NCBI RefSeq assembly: GCF_016743775.1
Contig: NZ_JAEQMY010000005.1
Location: 1 to 64,000, forward strand
Direction: 5' to 3'
Length of the DNA: 64,000 bases
DNA from: Microvirga aerilata
GTDB lineage: Bacteria > Pseudomonadota > Alphaproteobacteria > Rhizobiales > Beijerinckiaceae
A program made the position numbers and the translations under genes. This document shows, piece by piece, positions 1-9,099 of the stretch (positions are counted from its first letter, which is position 1; each line of letters begins with the position of its first letter). The notes beneath the pieces were generated by a model. It ran no database searches, had not been told where the DNA came from, and saw only the letters and a list, made by a program, of their open reading frames with translations.

Positions 1-509
1 TGGTCCACCTCTCGGACCTCGACTGGAACCGTCCGGGCGAGCAGGTCATCGACGACTTCAAGAAGGGCGACGTCGTGCGCGCCCAGGTTCTCGACGTGGA
101 CGTCGAGAAGGAGCGCATCTCGCTCGGCATCAAGCAGCTTGCGGGCGATCCCTTCGCCGAAGCCGGCGAGATCAAGAAGGGTCAGATCGTCACCTGCGAG
201 GTTCTCGAGGTGAAGGACGGCGGCCTGGAAGTGAAGATCGTCGACACCGACCTCTCCACCTTCATCAAGCGCAACGAGCTTGCTCGTGACCGCGCCGACC
301 AGCGCCCCGAGCGCTTCGCCGCCGGCGAGAAGCTCGATGCCCGCGTCACGCAGTTCGACCGCAAGGCCCGCCGCGTCACCGTCTCCATCAAGGCCCTCGA
401 GGTCGCTGAGGAGAAGGAGGCCATGGCCCAGTTCGGTTCGGCCGACTCTGGCGCGTCGCTCGGCGACATCCTCGGCGCTGCGCTGAAGGCCCGCACCGAC
501 AAGAAGTAA
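1..509 (+). CDS. rpsA: 30S ribosomal protein S1, C-terminal part (cut by window start)
   Basis: The reading frame is open from base 3, before any start codon, so this is the 3' end of a longer gene. The translation begins VHLSDLDWNRPGEQ and continues through S1/OB-fold RNA-binding repeats: repeated units of the type KGDVVRAQVLDVD...ERISLGIKQL and KGQIVTCEVLEV...RRVTVSIKAL are visible. S1 binds mRNA on the small ribosomal subunit and helps load messages. A strong intrinsic terminator follows 28 bases after the stop. The next gene downstream is ihfB after sppA, an rpsA-ihfB neighbourhood that is common in proteobacteria. Confidence 0.95.
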   Translation, partial: VHLSDLDWNRPGEQVIDDFKKGDVVRAQVLDVDVEKERISLGIKQLAGDPFAEAGEIKKGQIVTCEVLEVKDGGLEVKIVDTDLSTFIKRNELARDRADQRPERFAAGEKLDARVTQFDRKARRVTVSIKALEVAEEKEAMAQFGSADSGASLGDILGAALKARTDKK

Positions 510-537
510 TCGGCCTCCGACATTCGGAGTCTGATGG

Positions 538-570
538 ATCCCCGGGCCGCAAGCCCGGGGATTTTTGTTT
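538..570 (+). terminator. Rho-independent terminator of rpsA
   Basis: Perfect 10-bp stem ATCCCCGGGC / GCCCGGGGAT with loop CGCAA, followed directly by a T-rich run (TTTTTGTTT). It lies just after the rpsA stop codon. Confidence 0.92.
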
Positions 571-953
571 GGGTGTCTCATTCGAGGGGAGGGGTGGCTG
601 GGTGAGCGGTTGAACCAGCATGCCGCTTCTCTCCCACACGGGGGCGGGGGCGTAGCAGTCGGGATGCTGACCGAACGAAGCACGGCGGTTTGACATTCCG
701 GCCCCACCCTCGATCCCTCTCCGCAAGGGGCAGGCAAGCACGTCCCACATTCTCGACCGACCAGACATTCCGGGAGCCTGCGCATCGCCATCGCGCGGGT
801 TTTTTGTTGGCCCCGTCTCTTGCTGCCCTATCTGCCTTCGCAGGACGCATGTTCAGGCGAAACGGATTCCGGTTCGCCGCCTGGATAATGCGTCCGAACC
901 GCTCTAGGGTGCTGCCCCTCATTCCCGACGTGAACCCAGCAAGAGACGAACAG
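571..953 (+). other. non-coding gap between rpsA terminator and sppA
   Basis: The sppA frame stays open upstream of its start through much of this gap, but the translation is Arg/Pro-rich with no SppA character, so I treat it as non-coding. GC-rich inverted segments occur (for example GGGAGGGGTGG near 592 and CCCCACCCTCG near 703). The sppA promoter must lie here; no clear -35/-10 pair was identified. Confidence 0.5.
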
Positions 954-1919
954 ATGTCCATCGATGCCGAAGCCATCGCCGACCGCCGCCGTCTGCGCCG
1001 CAAGCTCTCCTTCTGGCGGGTGCTCGGATTTTCAGGCCTCATCGCGGCCGTGACCGCCATCGGCTATGCCGCCGCGGACCGGTTGGGTTATGGCGGCGTG
1101 CAGAGCCAGATCGCCCGGATCTCCGTCGGCGGCGTGATCACGGGCAACCAGCGCCTGGCGGACCTGATGGAGCGGGTCGGCAATGCCGGCTCCGTGTCCG
1201 GCGTGGTGATCTCCATCAACAGCCCGGGCGGCACCACGACGGGCTCCGAGGAGCTCTACCGCAATATCCGCAGGCTCTCCGAGAAGAAGCCCGTCGTGGC
1301 CTTCGTGGACGGGACGGCGGCGTCGGGCGGCTACATCACGGCGATCGCCTCCGACTATATCGTCGCCCGGGAGACGTCGCTGGTGGGCTCCATCGGCGTG
1401 CTGTTCCAATACCCCGACGTGTCGGGGCTCATGGGCCAGGTCGGCGTGAAGCTCGAAGAGATCAAGTCCACGCCCCTCAAAGCGGAGCCCAGCCCCTTCA
1501 AGCCGACTTCGCCGGAAGCCCGTGCCGCCATCCAGGGCGTGGTCAACGACACCTACGACTGGTTCAAGGCCCTGGTGCGCGAGCGCCGCCGCCTGAACGA
1601 AGGCGAGCTCGCCACCGCCTCCAACGGCCAGGTCTTCAGCGGCCGGCAGAGCGTTCCCCTCAAGCTCGTGGACCGGATCGGCAGCGAGCGCGACGCCGTC
1701 GCCTGGCTCGAGCAGGAAAAGGGCGTGGCCAAGAACCTGCCGATTCGCGATTGGGAGCCGAGCAGCGACCGGGACTTCTCGGTGTTCTCCATGACCGCGG
1801 CGGCCGTGGATCTCCTGGGCTTCGAAGGCGCGGCCGATGCGCTCCGCCGTGCTTCTGCTCACGCACAGGCAGCTCAGCTTGACGGCCTACTGGCTGTCTG
1901 GCACCCTTTGGAAAAATAA
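954..1919 (+). CDS. sppA: signal peptide peptidase SppA, short form (family S49)
   Basis: Membrane-anchored serine protease that degrades cleaved signal peptides. About 321 residues, the short one-domain form. One N-terminal membrane segment (about residues 22-42) follows a basic stretch. The catalytic serine lies in the motif [12 protein letters not shown], and the general-base lysine is expected in the downstream [14 protein letters not shown] stretch; both are typical of ClpP-fold S49 peptidases. I chose ATG 954 ([12 protein letters not shown]) because translation upstream of it has no family character, although the frame is open to 690. It stands between rpsA and ihfB, same strand. Confidence 0.9.
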   Translation: MSIDAEAIADRRRLRRKLSFWRVLGFSGLIAAVTAIGYAAADRLGYGGVQSQIARISVGGVITGNQRLADLMERVGNAGSVSGVVISINSPGGTTTGSEELYRNIRRLSEKKPVVAFVDGTAASGGYITAIASDYIVARETSLVGSIGVLFQYPDVSGLMGQVGVKLEEIKSTPLKAEPSPFKPTSPEARAAIQGVVNDTYDWFKALVRERRRLNEGELATASNGQVFSGRQSVPLKLVDRIGSERDAVAWLEQEKGVAKNLPIRDWEPSSDRDFSVFSMTAAAVDLLGFEGAADALRRASAHAQAAQLDGLLAVWHPLEK

Positions 1920-1945
1920 AGCAACGTCAAAGATATAGCCTTTCC

Positions 1946-2260
1946 ATGATCAAATCCGAACTGGTGCTCAAGATCGCTGAGCAGAACCCGCATCTCTACC
2001 AGCGCGACGTGGAGAAGATCGTGAACGCGATCCTCGACACCATCGCCGATGCCCTGGCCCGGGGCGACCGGGTGGAGCTGCGCGGCTTCGGGGCATTCTC
2101 GGTGAAGAAGCGCGATGCCCGCACGGGCCGCAACCCGCGCACGGGGCAATCCGTTTCCATTTCCGAAAAGGTCGTTCCCGTCTTCAAGACGGGCAAGGAA
2201 ATGCGTCAGCGGCTCAACGCTCCGGCTCCCAAGGTGCTGAAAGCGGCAGCTGCGCAATAA
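1946..2260 (+). CDS. ihfB: integration host factor subunit beta
   Basis: 104 residues of the HU/IHF DNA-bending family. It starts [15 protein letters not shown] and contains the beta-arm signature [15 protein letters not shown], with the proline that intercalates into DNA. The subunit pairs with IhfA to bend DNA sharply at specific sites for recombination, replication and transcription. The IhfB-type N-terminus (KSELV) and its place after rpsA and sppA support beta rather than alpha or HU. The gap to sppA is 26 bases, so it may share a transcript, and no good Shine-Dalgarno sequence precedes the ATG. Confidence 0.94.
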   Translation: MIKSELVLKIAEQNPHLYQRDVEKIVNAILDTIADALARGDRVELRGFGAFSVKKRDARTGRNPRTGQSVSISEKVVPVFKTGKEMRQRLNAPAPKVLKAAAAQ

Positions 2261-2276
2261 CTCTCGAGAGGTGTTC

Positions 2277-2621
2277 GTGATTCGCTTTCTGAAGGCGCTC
2301 ATTCTCCTGCCGGTCGCCATTCTGGTCGTCCTGCTCGCGGTGGCGAACCGCGCGCCGGTCACCCTGTCCCTGGACCCGTTTTCCCAGGAGGCGCCGGAAT
2401 TCGCCACCCAGCTGCCGCTCTTTGCCGTCATCTTTGCGGCCGTGATGCTGGGCGTGGTGATCGGCGGCGTGGCGAGCTGGCTCGCCCAAGGCAAACACCG
2501 CAAATCCCGCCGGCGTCTGCGGCGCGAAACCCGGCAGCTGCGCCACGAGACCGAGCAGCTGAAGGCCCAGGGTCCCGCGACGACGCTGCCTGCGGCGCTG
2601 CCGCAGGGCCGCGGGTTCTAA
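2277..2621 (+). CDS. LapA-domain inner-membrane protein
   Basis: Small membrane protein of about 114 residues with two hydrophobic segments (about residues 4-24 and 46-68), followed by a basic, probably coiled-coil cytoplasmic tail (KHRKSRRRLRRETRQLRHE). This layout matches LapA/YciS-like proteins (DUF1049), which in E. coli (LapA) work with LapB in controlling lipopolysaccharide synthesis; that role is not shown here. GTG 2277 is preferred to GTG 2271 because GAGAGG (2266-2271) then sits five bases before the start and the protein begins MIRFLKALIL as in homologues. It follows ihfB by 16 bases, as often seen in Rhizobiales. Confidence 0.75.
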   Translation: MIRFLKALILLPVAILVVLLAVANRAPVTLSLDPFSQEAPEFATQLPLFAVIFAAVMLGVVIGGVASWLAQGKHRKSRRRLRRETRQLRHETEQLKAQGPATTLPAALPQGRGF

Positions 2622-2630
2622 ACGACTCCC

Positions 2631-3578
2631 ATGCGTGTCGTCTCCGCCGCCGAGATCGATCGGACGCTCACCTTCCCGGCCCTGATAGACGCCCTTTCGG
2701 AGGCTTTTCGGGGCGATCTGGTCACGCCGGTCCGCCATCACCACGAGATCGAGCGGCCGGGCGCGCACGGAACGCTCCTGCTCATGCCGGCCTGGACCGG
2801 TCCCGCCACCCAGGACGGGTTCGTGGGCGTCAAGATCGTGTCCGTGTTTCCGGAGAACGGCGCTAAGAACCTGCCCAGCGTGATGGGCTCCTATCTTCTG
2901 ATGGACGGCGTGACCGGCGCGCCCGTCGCGGTTCTCGACGGCACACGCCTGACGGCCTGGCGCACGGCCGCCGCCTCGGCGCTGGCGGCGCGCCACCTCG
3001 CCCGGGAGGATGCAAGCCGCATGGTGATGGTGGGAGCAGGAGCCCTGGCCCCTTTCCTCATCCGCGCCCACATGAGCCAGCGGCCGATCCGCGAGGTGGC
3101 GCTGTGGAACCACACCCCCTTGAGGGCGGAGAGCCTAGCCGCCGAGCTTGCCCGCGAAGGCCTGCCCGTGACCGCCGTCACGGACCTGGAAGCGGCCGTG
3201 CGCGGGGCCGATCTCGTCTCCTGCGCCACCCTCTCGACGGCCCCCATCGTCAAGGGCGCCTGGCTGAAGGACGGGGCCCATCTCGATCTCGTCGGCGCCT
3301 TTAATCTCAAGATGCGCGAAGCGGATGACGAGGCCCTGCGCCGGGCGCAGGTTTACGTGGATACGGAAGCCGCGAAGTCCGAGGGCGGCGACGTGGCGGT
3401 GGCCCTGCACCGGGGCGCCATCACGGACGATCACGTGCGCGGCACCCTGACGGATCTGTGCAGGAGCCCGCCCCCCCGGGGCCCGGCGGTCGTCACCGCC
3501 TTCAAATCGGTGGGCACCGCGCTGGAAGACCTAGCTGCGGCGATGGTGGTGTGGCGCTCCCTAGCGAAAACGTTGTAG
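2631..3578 (+). CDS. ornithine cyclodeaminase / mu-crystallin family protein
   Basis: 315 residues of the ornithine cyclodeaminase/mu-crystallin family, NAD(P)-dependent enzymes with a Rossmann domain. Visible features are the N-terminal substrate-domain pattern (DALSEAFRGD, TAWRTAAASALAARHLAR) and the nucleotide-binding stretch MVMVGAGALAPFLIRAH near residue 125. Members include ornithine cyclodeaminase, alanine dehydrogenase and ketimine reductases, and the substrate cannot be told from sequence alone. The gene starts nine bases after the LapA-like gene and ends ten bases before trpF, so it may be cotranscribed. An orthologous placement next to trpF is common in this group. Confidence 0.8.
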   Translation: MRVVSAAEIDRTLTFPALIDALSEAFRGDLVTPVRHHHEIERPGAHGTLLLMPAWTGPATQDGFVGVKIVSVFPENGAKNLPSVMGSYLLMDGVTGAPVAVLDGTRLTAWRTAAASALAARHLAREDASRMVMVGAGALAPFLIRAHMSQRPIREVALWNHTPLRAESLAAELAREGLPVTAVTDLEAAVRGADLVSCATLSTAPIVKGAWLKDGAHLDLVGAFNLKMREADDEALRRAQVYVDTEAAKSEGGDVAVALHRGAITDDHVRGTLTDLCRSPPPRGPAVVTAFKSVGTALEDLAAAMVVWRSLAKTL

Positions 3579-3588
3579 AATACCTCCC

Positions 3589-4248
3589 ATGGATAACCTG
3601 GTTAAGATCTGCGGGCTCTCCACGCCCGAAACCCTCGACGCTGCCCTGAGTGCCGGCGCGGACCTCGTCGGCTTCGTGCGCTACCCGAAGAGCCCGCGCC
3701 ACGTGAGCCTCGACCTCGGCCACCGCCTGTCCCTTCAGGCCAGGGGCCGGGCGCTGCGCGTCGTCCTGCTGGTCAATCCGGCGGACGAGGCTGTCGCCCA
3801 GGCTGTGGAGGCCATCAACCCGGACCTGATCCAGCTGCACGGCAACGAAAGCCCCGAGCGCGTGGCCGAGATCCGCTCCATGGTCAAACGCCCGGTGATG
3901 AAGGCCGTGGGCATCGCGGAGGCCTCGGATCTCGCGGCGCTGAGCCCTTATGCAAAAGGCGTGGATCATATCCTTCTCGACGCCAAGCCGCCCCGCACGG
4001 CGGAGGCTTTGCCGGGCGGCAACGGGCTGGCCTTCGACTGGCGCCTCCTGAATGGGCTTGACCCCAAGGTTTCCTTCATGCTGTCAGGAGGCCTCAACCC
4101 CGACAACGTGGCGGAGGCGATCCGGCTGACGAAGCCGAGAGCCGTCGACGTGTCGTCCGGGGTCGAGAGCGGACCGGGCCTCAAGGATCCGGCCAGGATC
4201 GCGGCCTTCATCAAGGCAGCCCGGACAGCATTCGCCGCACACCACTAG
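3589..4248 (+). CDS. trpF: phosphoribosylanthranilate isomerase
   Basis: TIM-barrel enzyme of tryptophan synthesis that converts N-(5-phosphoribosyl)anthranilate to the deoxyribulose form. 219 residues. The catalytic cysteine is in the N-terminal KICGLS motif, and the catalytic aspartate is in DHILLDAK. The C-terminal phosphate-binding part reads MLSGGLNPDNVAEA and VDVSSGVES, both canonical for TrpF. It is the first gene of trpF-trpB-trpA-accD-folC. No Shine-Dalgarno sequence stands before ATG 3589, so expression may depend on translation of the gene upstream. Confidence 0.96.
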   Translation: MDNLVKICGLSTPETLDAALSAGADLVGFVRYPKSPRHVSLDLGHRLSLQARGRALRVVLLVNPADEAVAQAVEAINPDLIQLHGNESPERVAEIRSMVKRPVMKAVGIAEASDLAALSPYAKGVDHILLDAKPPRTAEALPGGNGLAFDWRLLNGLDPKVSFMLSGGLNPDNVAEAIRLTKPRAVDVSSGVESGPGLKDPARIAAFIKAARTAFAAHH

Positions 4249-4265
4249 AGGCCAACGCATTCCCT

Positions 4266-4289
4266 GCGGAAAGGCGTTTCCGCTTTTCC
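4266..4289 (+). terminator. possible hairpin attenuator or terminator between trpF and trpB
   Basis: Stem GCGGAAA / TTTCCGC with loop GGCG, followed by only four T residues (TTTTCC). It lies 18 bases after the trpF stop. The stem is short, so termination would be partial at best. Confidence 0.35.
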
Positions 4290-4323
4290 GGGACATGCTC
4301 AGATCGTTAAGGCAGGACAGGCC

Positions 4324-5544
4324 GTGTCAGCTCAAGCCCAACCCAATTCCTACCGCACCGGTCCCGACGAGCGCGGACATTTCGGCCAGTTCGGCGGACG
4401 CTTCGTCGCCGAGACCCTGATGCCGAACATCCTCGAGCTGGAAAAGGCCTATGAGGAGGCGCGGAACGATCCGTCCTTCCATGCCGACATGGCGAGCTAT
4501 TCGACCCATTATATCGGCCGCCCGAGCCCCCTCTATTTCGCCGAGCGCATGACCGACCATCTTGGTGGGGCGAAGATCTATTTCAAGCGCGAAGAGCTGA
4601 ACCATACCGGCGCCCACAAGGTGAACAACGTGCTGGGCCAGATCCTTCTCGCCCGCCGCATGGGCAAGAAGCGCATCATCGCCGAAACCGGCGCCGGCCA
4701 GCACGGCGTCGCCACCGCCACGCTCTGCGCCCGCTTCGGCCTGGAATGCATCGTCTATATGGGGGCGGTGGACGTGGAGCGGCAGAAGCCCAACGTGTTC
4801 CGCATGAACATGCTGGGCGCCAAGGTAGTGCCGGTGCAGTCCGGCACCCGGACGCTCAAGGACGCCATGAACGAGGCCCTGCGCGACTGGGTCACCAACG
4901 TGGCCGACACCTTCTACTGCATCGGCACGGTGGCGGGCCCGCACCCGTATCCGGCCATGGTGCGCGACTTCCAGTGCGTGATCGGCACCGAGACCCGCGA
5001 GCAGATGATGCAGGCGGAAGGCCGCCTGCCGGATTCGCTCGTCGCCTGCATCGGCGGCGGCTCCAACGCCATCGGGCTGTTCCACCCGTTCCTGGACGAC
5101 AAGGACGTGGAGATCTACGGCGTGGAGGCGGCAGGCCACGGCCTCGACCAGCTGCACGCCGCCTCGCTCTCCGGCGGCCGCCCGGGCGTGCTCCACGGCA
5201 ACCGCACCTATCTCCTGATGAACCACGATGGGCAGATCACGGACGCCCATTCCATCTCGGCCGGCCTCGACTATCCGGGCATCGGGCCGGAGCACGCCTG
5301 GCTGCACGAGATGGGACGCGTCAAGTACATCTCCGCCACCGACCAGGAGGCGCTCGACGCCTTCCAGCTCTGCTCGCGTCTCGAGGGCATTCTGCCCGCG
5401 CTGGAGCCTGCCCATGCGCTCGCCAAGGTGATCGAGCTCGCGCCGCAAAAGCCCAAGGATCACCTGATGGTGGTCAACATCAGCGGCCGCGGTGACAAGG
5501 ACCTGTTCCAGATTGCCGAGCACCTGCAGGAAAAGATCGTTTGA
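4324..5544 (+). CDS. trpB: tryptophan synthase beta chain
   Basis: PLP enzyme that condenses indole with L-serine to tryptophan, in an alpha2-beta2 complex with TrpA. 406 residues, normal length. The PLP lysine is in the motif [13 protein letters not shown], the substrate loop is [12 protein letters not shown], and the PLP-phosphate loop is [10 protein letters not shown]. The N-terminus ([17 protein letters not shown]) is canonical. Start codon GTG 4324 is preceded by AGGACAGG. A repeat element, not coding sequence, separates it from trpA. Confidence 0.97.
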   Translation: MSAQAQPNSYRTGPDERGHFGQFGGRFVAETLMPNILELEKAYEEARNDPSFHADMASYSTHYIGRPSPLYFAERMTDHLGGAKIYFKREELNHTGAHKVNNVLGQILLARRMGKKRIIAETGAGQHGVATATLCARFGLECIVYMGAVDVERQKPNVFRMNMLGAKVVPVQSGTRTLKDAMNEALRDWVTNVADTFYCIGTVAGPHPYPAMVRDFQCVIGTETREQMMQAEGRLPDSLVACIGGGSNAIGLFHPFLDDKDVEIYGVEAAGHGLDQLHAASLSGGRPGVLHGNRTYLLMNHDGQITDAHSISAGLDYPGIGPEHAWLHEMGRVKYISATDQEALDAFQLCSRLEGILPALEPAHALAKVIELAPQKPKDHLMVVNISGRGDKDLFQIAEHLQEKIV

Positions 5545-5553
5545 AGACATCCG

Positions 5554-5648
5554 GTGTCAGTCCCGGCGGTCTGCAGGACCGGGAGGGGGATCCAAGCTCG
5601 ACGCGTGTGAGTGGGTTCCCTCCGCTACGCTCCGGCCGGGAATGACAC
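5554..5648. repeat. REP-like extragenic palindrome inside the trp operon
   Basis: The ends are inverted repeats: GTGTCA-g-TCCCGGC at the left and GCCGGGA-a-TGACAC at the right, enclosing about 70 bases with an internal GGGGGATCC / GGGTTCCC near-dyad. It belongs to the same family as the element at 8942-9042. It fills most of the trpB-trpA gap. Confidence 0.75.
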
Positions 5649-5688
5649 GCGTGTTCATTCTGAATGTCTCATGCTAAAGACGCAGCCC

Positions 5689-6528
5689 ATGACCCAGCGC
5701 ATCGAAGCCCGTTTCCAGAAATGCCGCCAGGAAGGCCGCGCCGCTCTCGTCACCTATGTGATGGCCGGCGACCCGGATCCCGAAACCTCGCTCGAAATCC
5801 TCCGGAGCCTGCCGGGGGCCGGCGCGGATATCGTCGAGTTCGGGCTTCCGTTTACCGATCCCATGGCCGATGGCCCGGCGATCCAGGCGGCGGGCCTGCG
5901 CGCCCTGAAGGTGGGGCAGGACCTGGCAAAGACCCTCGACCTCATCCACCGCTTCCGGGCCGAGGATGCGGACACGCCCGTGATCCTCATGGGCTATTTC
6001 AACCCGATCTACGTCTATGGCGTCGACCGCTTCCTGAGCGACGCGAAAAAGGCCGGCGTCGACGGCCTGATCGTTGTGGATCTTCCGCCGGAAGAGGACG
6101 ACGAGCTCTGCCTGCCGGCCCTGAAGGCGGGTCTTGCCTTCATTCGGCTGGCCACCCCCACCACCGACGACCGGCGCCTGCCGGCGGTGCTCGAAAACAC
6201 GGCGGGTTTCGTCTATTACGTGTCGATTACCGGCATCACGGGTGCTGCGACCCCGGATTTCGGCAAGGTCGCCACGGCGGTCGAGCGGATCAAGCGCCAC
6301 ACGCCCCTTCCCGTCGTGGTGGGCTTTGGCGTGAAGAGCGGGGCGCATGCGGCGGCGGTGGCGCAGGGCGCCGACGGCGTCGTGGTGGGCTCGGCCCTGA
6401 TCGACGCCCTGAAGGGCACCCTCGATGCCGAGGGTCGCGCAACGGCAGGCACCATTGAGGCCGTTACCGGCCTGGTGAAGGAATTGAGCGAAGGCGTGCG
6501 CTCGGTGGCAAAGCGCGCGGCGGCATAA
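5689..6528 (+). CDS. trpA: tryptophan synthase alpha chain
   Basis: TIM-barrel subunit that cleaves indole-3-glycerol phosphate and passes indole to TrpB. 279 residues from ATG 5689. The catalytic glutamate is in [17 protein letters not shown], with the second acid in the loop [13 protein letters not shown]. The signatures [11 protein letters not shown] and [11 protein letters not shown] are also present. ATG 5689 (MTQRIEARF) is chosen because homologues start there; ATG 5671 would add six residues, and the longer open frame back to 5611 runs into the repeat. It is followed by accD after a second repeat-like gap. Confidence 0.96.
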   Translation: MTQRIEARFQKCRQEGRAALVTYVMAGDPDPETSLEILRSLPGAGADIVEFGLPFTDPMADGPAIQAAGLRALKVGQDLAKTLDLIHRFRAEDADTPVILMGYFNPIYVYGVDRFLSDAKKAGVDGLIVVDLPPEEDDELCLPALKAGLAFIRLATPTTDDRRLPAVLENTAGFVYYVSITGITGAATPDFGKVATAVERIKRHTPLPVVVGFGVKSGAHAAAVAQGADGVVVGSALIDALKGTLDAEGRATAGTIEAVTGLVKELSEGVRSVAKRAAA

Positions 6529-6538
6529 TACATACGGA

Positions 6539-6620
6539 AGGTCATGCCCGCACTTGATGCGGGTACACGCCTTCAGCGGCGTGGTCAGACACGGATGGCT
6601 GGGCATGGCCCGGCCATGAC
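6539..6620. repeat. palindromic extragenic repeat between trpA and accD
   Basis: Contains GGTCATGCCCG at the left and a matching CGGCCATGAC at the right, plus an inner hairpin CCCGCA / TGCGGG with a five-base loop. It looks like a second variant of the extragenic repeats seen elsewhere in the window. Confidence 0.5.
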
Positions 6621-6635
6621 GAGAGGATCGAAGCG

Positions 6636-7544
6636 ATGAACTGGATTTCCGAAGTCGTCCGACCGAAGATCAAGACGCTCTTCAACAAGCGCGAGACGCC
6701 GGACAATCTCTGGATCAAGTGCCCGGAGACGGGCCAGGTGGTGTTCCACAAGGACGTGGAGGCGAACCAGTGGGTGATCCCGGGCTCCAACCACCACATG
6801 CGGATTTCCGCCACCCAGCGCCTGCAGCTCATGTTCGACGGCGCCACCTGGCTTGATGTCGCCCTGCCGGAGGTGGCCGTCGATCCCCTCAAGTTCCGCG
6901 ATGAGAAGAAGTACATCGACCGCCTGAAGGACGCCCGCGCCAAGACCGGCCAGCAGGACGCGTTCAAGGTAGGCTTCGGCCGGGTCGAGGACCTGCCGAT
7001 GACCATCGCAGTGCAGGATTTCGGCTTCATGGGCGGCTCGCTCGGCATGGCGGCTGGCGAGGCCTTCGTGAAGGGCGCCGAGACGGCGCTCGAGAAGAAG
7101 ACCCCTTACGTGCTCTTCGCCGGCTCCGGCGGCGCGCGCATGCAGGAGGGCATCCTCTCGCTCATGCAGATGCCCCGCACCACGGTGGCGATCCGCCGCC
7201 TGCGCGATGCACGGTTGCCCTACATCGTCGTGCTCACCAACCCGACCACGGGCGGCGTGACGGCGTCCTATGCCATGCTGGGCGACGTGCATCTGGCCGA
7301 GCCCGGCGCGCTCATCGGCTTTGCCGGCCCGCGCGTGATCGAGCAGACCATCCGCGAAAAGCTACCCGACGGTTTCCAGCGCGCCGAATACCTGAAGGAG
7401 CACGGCATGGTGGACGCGGTCGTGCATCGTCACGAGCTGAAATCGACGATTGCGCGCCTGTCGCGCCTGTTCACCAAGGCTCCGGCTGCGGAAACCGCAG
7501 CGGCCCCGGTCGTCGCCGAGATCACGGCGGCTGCGGCCGAGTAA
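6636..7544 (+). CDS. accD: acetyl-CoA carboxylase carboxyltransferase subunit beta
   Basis: Subunit of the malonyl-CoA-forming carboxyltransferase of fatty acid synthesis; it works with AccA and biotinylated AccB. 302 residues with the crotonase-like core signatures [31 protein letters not shown] and [13 protein letters not shown]. The N-terminal zinc ribbon is eroded: only one cysteine of the first pair remains (IKCPETGQ), and the second pair is replaced by IPGSNHHM. A tail rich in Ala and Glu ends the protein. It sits between trpA and folC, the usual alphaproteobacterial order. GAGAGG lies eight bases before the start. Confidence 0.96.
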   Translation: MNWISEVVRPKIKTLFNKRETPDNLWIKCPETGQVVFHKDVEANQWVIPGSNHHMRISATQRLQLMFDGATWLDVALPEVAVDPLKFRDEKKYIDRLKDARAKTGQQDAFKVGFGRVEDLPMTIAVQDFGFMGGSLGMAAGEAFVKGAETALEKKTPYVLFAGSGGARMQEGILSLMQMPRTTVAIRRLRDARLPYIVVLTNPTTGGVTASYAMLGDVHLAEPGALIGFAGPRVIEQTIREKLPDGFQRAEYLKEHGMVDAVVHRHELKSTIARLSRLFTKAPAAETAAAPVVAEITAAAAE

Positions 7545-7558
7545 GCGAGAACAGGGCG

Positions 7559-8884
7559 ATGGATTCCTCCGATGCGCTGATCGCGCGCTTTCTCGCCCTG
7601 CATCCCAAGACCATCGACCTGTCGCTCGGGCGCATCCAGCGACTTCTGGGTCAGCTCGGCCATCCCGAGCGCCGCCTGCCGCCGGTGATCCACGTGGCCG
7701 GCACCAACGGCAAGGGTTCCACCATTGCCTTCATGCGGGCGATCCTGGAAAGCGCCGGCTTGGCCGTTCACGTCTACACCTCGCCCCACCTCGTGCGCTT
7801 CCATGAGCGCATCCGGCTTGGGCGCTTCGGCGGCGGTGGCTACGTGACCGAGAACCGGCTGGTGGAGGCCTTCCGGCGCTGCGAGGCGGTGAATGCGGGC
7901 GAGCCCATCACGGTATTCGAGATCACGACCGCTGCGGCTCTGCTGATCTTCTCCGAGGAGCCCGCCGACGTTCTGCTGCTGGAAGTGGGCCTCGGGGGCC
8001 GCTTCGACGCCACCAACGTGATCGACCGGCCGGCTGCTGCCGTCGTCACGCCCATCGGGCACGACCACGCGGAATATCTCGGCACGACGCTCAAGGCGAT
8101 CGCCCGGGAAAAGGCCGGCGTCTTCAAGCGCGGCTGCCCGGCGATCATTGCGCCGCAGGATTACCTGGAAGCCGACCAGACCCTGCGCGACGAGGCCGAG
8201 CGCATCGGCGCCGCACCGCTTCTCGTTGGCCAGCAGGATTTCTCCGTCCACGAGGAGGGCGGCCGCCTCGTCTATCAGGACGAAAAAGGCCTCCTCGACC
8301 TGCCGCGCCCCCGCCTCATCGGCCGCCACCAGTTCGTCAATGCGGGCACGGCGATCGCGGCCCTGCGCGCTGCCGGCTTCGAGGGATTCGAGACATCGGC
8401 CTTCGAGGCGGGCCTCACCCGCGCCGAATGGCCCGGCCGCCTGCAGCGCCTCAACCGGGGCCGCCTGCCGGAGATCGCGCCGCCCGGCTGCGAGATCTGG
8501 CTCGACGGGGGCCACAACCCCGACGGCGGCCGGGTGCTTGCCGCTGCCATGGCGGACCAGAGCGAGCGCAACGACGCGCCTCTCGTGCTGATCGCCGGCA
8601 TGCTCGGCACCAAGGACTCTGCTGCGTTTTTCAAGAATTTCTCCGGCCTCGCACGGGAGGTGATCGCCGTGCCGATCTCGGGCCAGATCGCCGCGCGCCC
8701 GGCCGAGGAGGTTGCGTCCATTGCGGGAAGCGTGGGGCTCACCACCTCCACGGCGGCAAGCGTCGAGTCGGCTCTCGCCTCGCTGCACAACTACGTCTGG
8801 GACCGCCCGCCCCGCGTACTGATCTGCGGCTCGCTTTATCTGGCGGGCGAGGTGCTGGCGGCGAACGGAACGTTGCCGGAATAA
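7559..8884 (+). CDS. folC: bifunctional folylpolyglutamate synthase / dihydrofolate synthase
   Basis: Mur-ligase-type enzyme that adds glutamate to dihydropteroate and to folates. 441 residues. The ATP-binding P-loop is HVAGTNGKGSTIAFM, followed by the TSPHLVRFHERI signature and the GLGGRFDATNVI metal-site region. The C-terminal domain includes DGGHNPDGG. It starts 14 bases after accD and is the last gene of the trp-acc-fol run. Whether both activities are present is inferred from the family; one protein usually does both in bacteria. Confidence 0.94.
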   Translation: MDSSDALIARFLALHPKTIDLSLGRIQRLLGQLGHPERRLPPVIHVAGTNGKGSTIAFMRAILESAGLAVHVYTSPHLVRFHERIRLGRFGGGGYVTENRLVEAFRRCEAVNAGEPITVFEITTAAALLIFSEEPADVLLLEVGLGGRFDATNVIDRPAAAVVTPIGHDHAEYLGTTLKAIAREKAGVFKRGCPAIIAPQDYLEADQTLRDEAERIGAAPLLVGQQDFSVHEEGGRLVYQDEKGLLDLPRPRLIGRHQFVNAGTAIAALRAAGFEGFETSAFEAGLTRAEWPGRLQRLNRGRLPEIAPPGCEIWLDGGHNPDGGRVLAAAMADQSERNDAPLVLIAGMLGTKDSAAFFKNFSGLAREVIAVPISGQIAARPAEEVASIAGSVGLTTSTAASVESALASLHNYVWDRPPRVLICGSLYLAGEVLAANGTLPE

Positions 8885-8941
8885 ATCACAGCCGTCGTCC
8901 TGGACGGCGAAGCCGATCCGGAATCCTGCAAACCAGCCAGC

Positions 8942-9042
8942 ACTGTCATCCCCGGCGGTCCGTCAGGATCGGGAAGGGGATCCATCAATGCATCTGATCG
9001 TGGATCCCCTTGCCTCGCCTGCTACTCGCCGGGGATGACAGT
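8942..9042. repeat. REP-like extragenic palindrome (best copy)
   Basis: Perfect 15-bp terminal inverted repeats: ACTGTCATCCCCGGC (8942-8956) and GCCGGGGATGACAGT (9028-9042). A nested perfect inverted pair, AAGGGGATCCA and TGGATCCCCTT, lies inside. It sits in the convergent gap between folC and trxA and can fold as one long hairpin. Confidence 0.85.
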
Positions 9043-9046
9043 AGGC

Positions 9047-9072
9047 AAAAGAAAAGGGGCCTTTCGGCCCCT
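9047..9072 (-). terminator. Rho-independent terminator of trxA
   Basis: On the minus strand the stem GGGGCC / GGCCCC with a GAAA tetraloop is followed by TTTTCTTTT. It lies 28 bases beyond the trxA stop codon. Confidence 0.88.
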
Positions 9073-9099
9073 CGTCGTCTCTCCGAAGCCGCAATGGAC

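Noticed and set aside
690..953. Longer N-terminus for SppA
   Set aside because: The 88 extra residues are Arg/Pro-rich, and the protein from ATG 954 already begins with the usual basic stretch and membrane anchor.
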